A program made the position numbers and the translations under genes. The notes under the pieces are model-generated. The model did no database searches. It was not told the DNA's origin and was given only the letters and a program-made list of their open reading frames with translations. DNA of 64,000 nucleotides from Marinobacter arenosus (GTDB taxonomy: Bacteria > Pseudomonadota > Gammaproteobacteria > Pseudomonadales > Oleiphilaceae): NCBI RefSeq assembly GCF_019264345.1, contig NZ_JAHVAO010000002.1:1-64000 (forward strand), given 5' to 3'. This document shows positions 59,179 to 64,000 of this stretch, one piece after another (the first letter of the stretch is position 1; each line of letters begins with the position of its first letter).

Positions 59179-60623
59179 AGCGGCCGGAAATCCGCCTGTG
59201 CTTCCGGCCAGGCCAGGGCAACGTAGGCGATCGTGAACCCCAGCCAGAGCACGCCCGCCACCGCCATGGAAACATCGGGCGCCAGATGAATGCGGTCGTG
59301 CCGACTGTAGCTTGCCCGTATCGCCCCGGTAATGGCCAGCCCCAGCAGAATCCCTCCAATCACATCGGTAAACCAGTGCAAGCCGAGGTAAAGTCGACTC
59401 AGCGCGACCGGCAGCAGCGGCAGGGACAGCAGCACGTACGATTGCCAGCGACTGTGGCTACGGCTTTCCCCGGCAACGAAACTGGCGGCGAGGGTAACGA
59501 AGACGGTGATCCCGGCACTGTGGCCGCTGGGAAAGGCGCCCGAGGAGGGGGGGCTGAGTACCGCGTCCGGCCGTGCGATGCCCAGGGTGAACTTCAACAG
59601 CCAGACCAGGAAAAAGGTGAGTGCTGCTGCGATCACGATGTGAATGGCCGCGGCGTAGTAGCCCCGAAAGCTCAGGGCGAGGGTGGCGAGAATGGCGGCG
59701 GCGAGCAGCACTGGCGGGTCTCCCAACAGAGTCGCGAGAATCGCCGGTCCGTCAAGTAGCGGTTGTCGGAGCTGCTCGAACCAGGCGAATGCCAGTTGGT
59801 TAAACGTGTCCAGGCTGTCGGTCTGGGTCGCGAGCTGCCCCCAGAGTAGCAGCAGCCCGGACGCGCCCAACGCCAGCATCAGGGAAGCCAGTGGAAATTC
59901 CCCGCCCCGGTCTGGCCGGTGATTGGTATACAGTCGCCAGAAGCGGTGAGTGGCGTCGTAGCTCGCCATGCGACGCTCGAGCCAGGTATAGAAACGGCTG
60001 CCCTCGCCAAGTCCGAGCTGGAACTGGATCAGTATGAGATATACCGCCAGCATCACCACCAGACTGACGCCGACGACCGCGTAGAAGTGCGCTGGTGGCT
60101 GAATCTCGCTGGCCAGTGCGCTTCCGACCAGGAACCCCGGCAGAATATACACCGGCGCCCAGCCAACGGCCGAGGCGATATTGAAGGCGAGGAATCGTTG
60201 CCAGGGCATCCACAAGGCGCCGGCAATCAATGGGATGATGGGGCGGACGGGGCCGACGAAGCGACCGATGACCACACTCTTGCCGCCATGTTGGCGGAAG
60301 AAGGACGTGCCCTTGGCGATCAGCGCAGGGTAACGGCTAAGCGGCCACACGGAATCCAGGCGGCCCTGGAGTTTCCGGCCGAGAGCGAAGCTGAGCGTGT
60401 CGCCGGCGATCGCGCCCAGGCCGGCCCAGATGAGCGCCTCCGCCAGTGGCATGCCGGTTTTCCCGGCCAGCGCTGCGAACGCAAAGAGAATCGCGACCCC
60501 GGGCACCACAATGCCTGCCAGTGCGAGGGACTCTATGAAAGCGGTGCAGAACAGGGCGAAGGCCAGCCAGCCGGGGTGCAAGCTGAGCCAGGCCGACAGA
60601 TTCTGCAGCCAGTCCCCGCTCAT
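59175..60623 (-). CDS. DedA family and PAP2 phosphatase fusion protein
   Basis: 482-residue membrane protein. Residues about 1-200 are a DedA/VTT domain with the FIESLALAGIVVPG motif (29-42) and the conserved stretch GRFVGPVRPIIPLIAG (120-135). Residues about 240-470 are a PAP2 phosphatase with all three motifs: KFTLGIARP (344-352), PSGHS (365-369) and SRLYLGLHWFTD (409-420). DedA proteins handle membrane lipid flipping and PAP2 domains remove phosphate from lipids such as undecaprenyl pyrophosphate, so undecaprenyl phosphate recycling is plausible. It overlaps the preceding gene by 4 nt. Confidence 0.88.
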   Translation of the reverse strand: MSGDWLQNLSAWLSLHPGWLAFALFCTAFIESLALAGIVVPGVAILFAFAALAGKTGMPLAEALIWAGLGAIAGDTLSFALGRKLQGRLDSVWPLSRYPALIAKGTSFFRQHGGKSVVIGRFVGPVRPIIPLIAGALWMPWQRFLAFNIASAVGWAPVYILPGFLVGSALASEIQPPAHFYAVVGVSLVVMLAVYLILIQFQLGLGEGSRFYTWLERRMASYDATHRFWRLYTNHRPDRGGEFPLASLMLALGASGLLLLWGQLATQTDSLDTFNQLAFAWFEQLRQPLLDGPAILATLLGDPPVLLAAAILATLALSFRGYYAAAIHIVIAAALTFFLVWLLKFTLGIARPDAVLSPPSSGAFPSGHSAGITVFVTLAASFVAGESRSHSRWQSYVLLSLPLLPVALSRLYLGLHWFTDVIGGILLGLAITGAIRASYSRHDRIHLAPDVSMAVAGVLWLGFTIAYVALAWPEAQADFRPL

Positions 60624-61618
60624 GCCGTGATGGTCTCTCCAGCACTGAACCAGACCGAGTCGGCGCCGCGCCGACGGGCTTCTTCCATGGCCTCGTGGGC
60701 CCGTTTGCGAAGCCCGTCCGTGCGGGTGTCACCACTGCCCCGGGTCGTGCAGCCGAGGCTGACCGTGGCCTTGCCAACAACCGGCCACTGGTGTTCGGCA
60801 ATGGTCCGACGGATGCGTTCGGCGATGACCCGCACCCCTTCTTCCGGCGTGAACGGCAGGATCAGGAAGAATTCCGACTCGTTCAGGGTGTAGAGCGTGT
60901 CGCCGGCGCGGATCACCCCGAACAGGTGCTCGGTCATGTCGCGAAACAGGTTCTGTACGCCGGCTTTGCCATAGAGGTCCTCGGCTTCGTCCGCGTAGTC
61001 GATGCTCAGATCAATGACCGACAGCGGGTGACCGGTGGCGATGGCCCGGCTGATTTCCTTCTGCAGGGTCTCGTCCAGAAAACGGGCGTTGTGGGCGCCG
61101 GTAACCGAATCCGTGATTGCCAGATCCTCTGCGGACTGGGCCATGTGATCGTAATGCCAGATATACAGCGAGGCCGCAGTGAGCAGTATGAAGAGGCCCG
61201 CGATCACGGTCAGGGCATCCGCGGGTGGCTGCTGGAACAGGATGATCGCAGAGGTCGGTAGTAACAGCAGCACCGACAGGGCAACGGCCTGCCTGAGAGG
61301 CAGGATGAGCAGGTTGAGGATCAGCATCGGCATGGCCCAGTGGACGATGCCCGGGCTATCGAGTGTGAGGAGGGCGGCGAGCAGGCCGCTGTTCAGGCCG
61401 GCCAGGATGATCAGGTGGCCCGGGGCCGATAGCTGGTGCCGGCGGCAAATAAAGGTGTAGGCAACCCCGCCCAGGGTCAGCACGGCCATACCGGTGGCGA
61501 GGTAGAACAGTTCATAGAACCCGTAGCGAAGGTTCTGCATGGCCAGCGTAAAAATGAACAGCGTCGCCAGGCTGTAGCCAATGCTGTGGGTCAGGGTACG
61601 CAGGCGCGTTTCGGTCAT
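60620..61618 (-). CDS. Membrane protein with degenerate GGDEF domain
   Basis: 332 residues. Five or six membrane helices (about 10-155), then a GGDEF-like domain (about 165-325). TDSVTGAHNARFLDETL (169-185) is the usual DxLTGLxNRR. Where GGDEF is expected the sequence is NESEF (246-250), within YTLNESEFFLILP. The first metal Asp lies in SVIDLSIDYAD (D203). The active-site glycines are missing, so cyclic di-GMP synthesis is improbable. It overlaps both neighbours by 4 nt. Could serve as a receptor or scaffold. Confidence 0.82.
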   Translation of the reverse strand: MTETRLRTLTHSIGYSLATLFIFTLAMQNLRYGFYELFYLATGMAVLTLGGVAYTFICRRHQLSAPGHLIILAGLNSGLLAALLTLDSPGIVHWAMPMLILNLLILPLRQAVALSVLLLLPTSAIILFQQPPADALTVIAGLFILLTAASLYIWHYDHMAQSAEDLAITDSVTGAHNARFLDETLQKEISRAIATGHPLSVIDLSIDYADEAEDLYGKAGVQNLFRDMTEHLFGVIRAGDTLYTLNESEFFLILPFTPEEGVRVIAERIRRTIAEHQWPVVGKATVSLGCTTRGSGDTRTDGLRKRAHEAMEEARRRGADSVWFSAGETITA

Positions 61619-62631
61619 GATGCTGGTCCTTCGGCCGAGGAGGTGCCCGAGTTCCCGGACTGGGCCCAGGCGCTGTAGGCCTGAGTTCGGTTGCCACCTT
61701 GTTGCTGGGCCCGGCGCAGGGCGTTGGCAGCACTCTGTTGCAGACTGTCCGCGTCGTCGCCGATGTTGAGCCCCGCGATGCCGGTGCTCACGGTCAGCGC
61801 CAGCCCGTGTGACTCCAGCAGGGTGCCGAGGCCCTTGCGGATGATCTCGGAGCGATTGATCGCGTCACTGGTTGAAATGCCGGGCAGGATGACCAGAAAC
61901 TGCAGGTCGGCAACCCGGTAATAGGTATCGAAATCCCGGATCTGGCTGTGCAGGTATCGGCCAATCCGCGGCAGGATGGACCGAATATCCTCGTCCGGAT
62001 CATGGTCGCTCAAGTGAGTGTCGAGGCCGATCATGATGATGGACATGTCGGTTCCCTCGCGCTCGCTGCGTTGAATTTCCTTGTGCAGATCCGCTGACAG
62101 GTATTCCCGGCTGGCGGCCTGCGTCAGTTCATCGGTGCGACGTAACGGCGCCAGCTGGCGGGTCTTGTACTCGCGCAGGAACACCAGCAAGCCCGAGAGC
62201 AGGGTGGTGAGCATGAACGCGCTGATCATCTGGTGGCGGTCGGCCAGGCCGGTTGCCAGCGGGATTGCCAGCCCTGCCAGTGCCATAAAGACCACGCTGA
62301 TGATAATGGCCAGGGGAGGTTTGGTCAGGGCAAAGGCCAGCAGGGGAATTGCGTAGAACCAGTGGCTGAGTGACCAGGGGCCGGTCCAGAAACTGGTCAG
62401 CAGAAGCAGTAGGAGAACCACGAAAAACAGCTGTTGCATCTGGGGCCAGGGGCGTTGCTGGCGATTGGCGTGAAAGGTGCGTCCGCAGATCACGATGCCG
62501 GCACCTGCGGCAGCGGTGGCGGACGTCAGGGGCTCTCCCAGCAGGGCGCAGAGTGCGGCGATGGCGATCAGGGCAGCGACGCCGGCCCGTGACAGTCTGC
62601 TTAACAGAAATTTCTCGGCCAGTTGGGCCAT
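61615..62631 (-). CDS. Membrane protein with degenerate GGDEF domain
   Basis: 338 residues, the first gene of the three-gene operon. Several helices (about 15-155), then a GGDEF-like domain (about 163-315): RTDELTQAASREYL (165-178) stands for DxLTGLxNRR, and the GGDEF site is ADLQF (241-245) inside YYRVADLQFLVILP. Both catalytic glycines and the Glu are lost. It shares architecture with the next gene, as if from an old duplication. A Ser/Gln-rich tail (about 318-338) follows. Enzyme activity improbable. Confidence 0.82.
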   Translation of the reverse strand: MAQLAEKFLLSRLSRAGVAALIAIAALCALLGEPLTSATAAAGAGIVICGRTFHANRQQRPWPQMQQLFFVVLLLLLLTSFWTGPWSLSHWFYAIPLLAFALTKPPLAIIISVVFMALAGLAIPLATGLADRHQMISAFMLTTLLSGLLVFLREYKTRQLAPLRRTDELTQAASREYLSADLHKEIQRSEREGTDMSIIMIGLDTHLSDHDPDEDIRSILPRIGRYLHSQIRDFDTYYRVADLQFLVILPGISTSDAINRSEIIRKGLGTLLESHGLALTVSTGIAGLNIGDDADSLQQSAANALRRAQQQGGNRTQAYSAWAQSGNSGTSSAEGPAS

Positions 62632-62681
62632 GGTGTCCTTCCTTTTCCGAAACTCCCTAAGTATGTGGCATACCGCAGCGC

Positions 62682-62687
62682 TATAAT
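62682..62687 (+). promoter_or_regulatory. Candidate -10 element upstream of proA
   Basis: A perfect TATAAT 85 nt before proA in the 141-bp divergent gap. The -35 is weak. It is the only promoter-like site noticed for proA. Confidence 0.4.
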
Positions 62688-62772
62688 ATCTGTTTGGGGT
62701 GCGTACTTGAAACGGGAAAGGTAAAGTTAGCTGGTATTAATGAATTCTGCTTGAAAACACGAAGGTAAATGG

Positions 62773-64000
62773 ATGGATATTGCAGCTTACATGGCTGACG
62801 TTGGAGTACAGGCCCGCGCGGCGGCAACGCACGTGGCGCGCTCAACCACGGCCGTGCGCAATCAGGCGCTGCTGGCAACGGCCCGGGCATTGGATGAGGC
62901 CCGCGACGAACTGGCTACGGCCAACAGCAGGGACCTCGAAAACGGCCGCCAGAACGGACTGGACGTGGCCATGCTGGATCGGCTGGAGCTCACGCCGCAG
63001 CGTATCGATACGATGATTGAGGGCCTTCGCCAGGTGGCGTCGCTGCCGGATCCCATTGGCGCAATTACCGACATGACCTACCGCCCCTCGGGCATTCAGG
63101 TTGGCAAGATGCGGGTGCCCCTGGGCGTGATTGGCATCATCTACGAATCCCGTCCGAATGTGACCGTGGAGGCGGCGAGCCTGTGTCTGAAATCGGGCAA
63201 CGCGACCATCCTCCGCGGGGGCTCCGAATCCATTCATTCGAACCAGGCCATTGCGCGGTGCCTGGCCCAGGGCCTGTCCGAAGCCGGCCTGCCGGAGACC
63301 GCCGTTCAAGTGATCAACACCACGGATCGGGCTGCAGTCGGTGAGCTGATCACCATGCCGAAATACGTCGATGTGATCGTGCCCCGTGGTGGCAAAGGGT
63401 TGATCGAGCGCGTCAGCCGGGATGCTCGTGTCCCCGTGATCAAACACCTCGATGGCGTCTGCCATGTCTACATCGACAGCCACGCCGATCCGGAGAAGGC
63501 GTTGAACGTTGCGGTGAATGCCAAGACCCAGCGTTACGGTACCTGCAACACCATGGAAACCCTGCTGGTGGATTGCGAGATCGCCGAGGATATGCTGCCA
63601 CTGCTGGCCTCTGCTTTCTCGGACCGGGGAGTGGAGTTGCGTGGGTGCGACCAGACCCGGGCAATCATCGATGCCGGTGAAGCGACAGAGGCCGACTGGG
63701 AGGCCGAATACCTGGGCCCGATTCTGGCACTTCGCGTGGTTGATGGCCTGGACGGTGCCATCGAGCACATCAACCGCTACAGCTCCCAGCATACCGACAG
63801 CATCATCACCGAGAATTTCACCCGGGCCCGGCGGTTCATCACCGAAGTGGACTCGAGTTCGGTCATGGTCAACACCTCGACCCGTTTCGCGGACGGTTTC
63901 GAGTATGGCCTGGGCGCGGAAATCGGCATCTCCACCGACAAGATTCACGCCCGAGGACCGGTTGGCTTGGAAGGGCTCACGTCCCAGAAGTATGTGGTAT
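62773..64000 (+). CDS. proA: Gamma-glutamyl phosphate reductase (3' end cut by window)
   Basis: About 409 residues are present of an expected 417-420; the gene runs off the window in frame without a stop. Second step of proline synthesis, NADPH reduction of gamma-glutamyl phosphate to the semialdehyde. Motifs: [38 protein letters not shown], and the catalytic Cys in [10 protein letters not shown]. Also [16 protein letters not shown] and [21 protein letters not shown]. Start ATG at 62773. It is divergent from the degenerate GGDEF operon. Confidence 0.96.
   Translation, partial: MDIAAYMADVGVQARAAATHVARSTTAVRNQALLATARALDEARDELATANSRDLENGRQNGLDVAMLDRLELTPQRIDTMIEGLRQVASLPDPIGAITDMTYRPSGIQVGKMRVPLGVIGIIYESRPNVTVEAASLCLKSGNATILRGGSESIHSNQAIARCLAQGLSEAGLPETAVQVINTTDRAAVGELITMPKYVDVIVPRGGKGLIERVSRDARVPVIKHLDGVCHVYIDSHADPEKALNVAVNAKTQRYGTCNTMETLLVDCEIAEDMLPLLASAFSDRGVELRGCDQTRAIIDAGEATEADWEAEYLGPILALRVVDGLDGAIEHINRYSSQHTDSIITENFTRARRFITEVDSSSVMVNTSTRFADGFEYGLGAEIGISTDKIHARGPVGLEGLTSQKYVV

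Overview
The window looks like one chromosome segment of a free-living gammaproteobacterium of moderately high GC. Gene content and order follow the Pseudomonas-type arrangement (rplM-rpsI-petABC-sspAB, diaA/yraN/lpoA/rsmI-rnpB, the dcw cluster, lpxC-dciA-M23-secA-argJ-mutT). The overall set of genes would suit a marine Marinobacter-like organism. That genus is an inference; a 16S or 23S comparison would settle it. No prophage, insertion sequence, CRISPR array or tRNA gene was seen.

Layout. 1-534: 3' end of 23S rRNA, 5S rRNA and a strong terminator. 535-5878: leuA, a HolD-like/rimI pair, prfC and a TatD-family hydrolase. 6087-9743: ribosomal proteins L13/S9, then the three-subunit cytochrome bc1 complex petABC. 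9852-10948: sspA-sspB. 10997-14891: diaA-like, yraN and lpoA on the minus strand, divergent from rsmI. 14946-15295: RNase P RNA. 15602-32557: a complete, tightly overlapping division and cell-wall (dcw) cluster, mraZ-rsmH-ftsL-ftsI-murE-murF-mraY-murD-ftsW-murG-murC-ddlB-ftsQ-ftsA-ftsZ, headed by a promoter and four 10-bp-spaced MraZ boxes. 32781-41889: lpxC, dciA, an M23 peptidase, secA, argJ, a Nudix/ThiE fusion, moaC and ribA. 41961-46002 (minus): dxs, ispA, xseB and an NRDE protein. 46080-49199: a TauE/SafE permease, lgt, thyA and folA, with a large palindromic element between thyA and folA. 49196-57118: a DEAD-box helicase, a thioesterase, a haloalkane-dehalogenase relative whose nucleophile is Asn, two small unknown proteins, an AI-2E-type permease, a periplasmic peptidoglycan-binding protein and ilvD. 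57292-62631: an HDOD signalling protein, a LON-domain protein and a three-gene overlapping operon of two degenerate membrane GGDEF proteins plus a DedA-PAP2 fusion. 62773-64000: proA, cut by the window end.

Most genes are core and act together. The dcw genes, lpxC, lgt, the M23 peptidase, lpoA and the isoprenoid genes (dxs, ispA) build the envelope. secA and petABC serve export and respiration. thyA/folA, ribA, moaC, leuA, ilvD, argJ and proA are biosynthetic.

The least ordinary items are the 104-bp palindromic repeat (48558-48661), the degenerate-GGDEF/DedA-PAP2 operon (59175-62631), the Asn-for-Asp dehalogenase (51718-52617), and a 20-bp palindrome that encodes the last three codons and the stop of two convergent genes (49188-49207). 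None of these is proven to be a new system.
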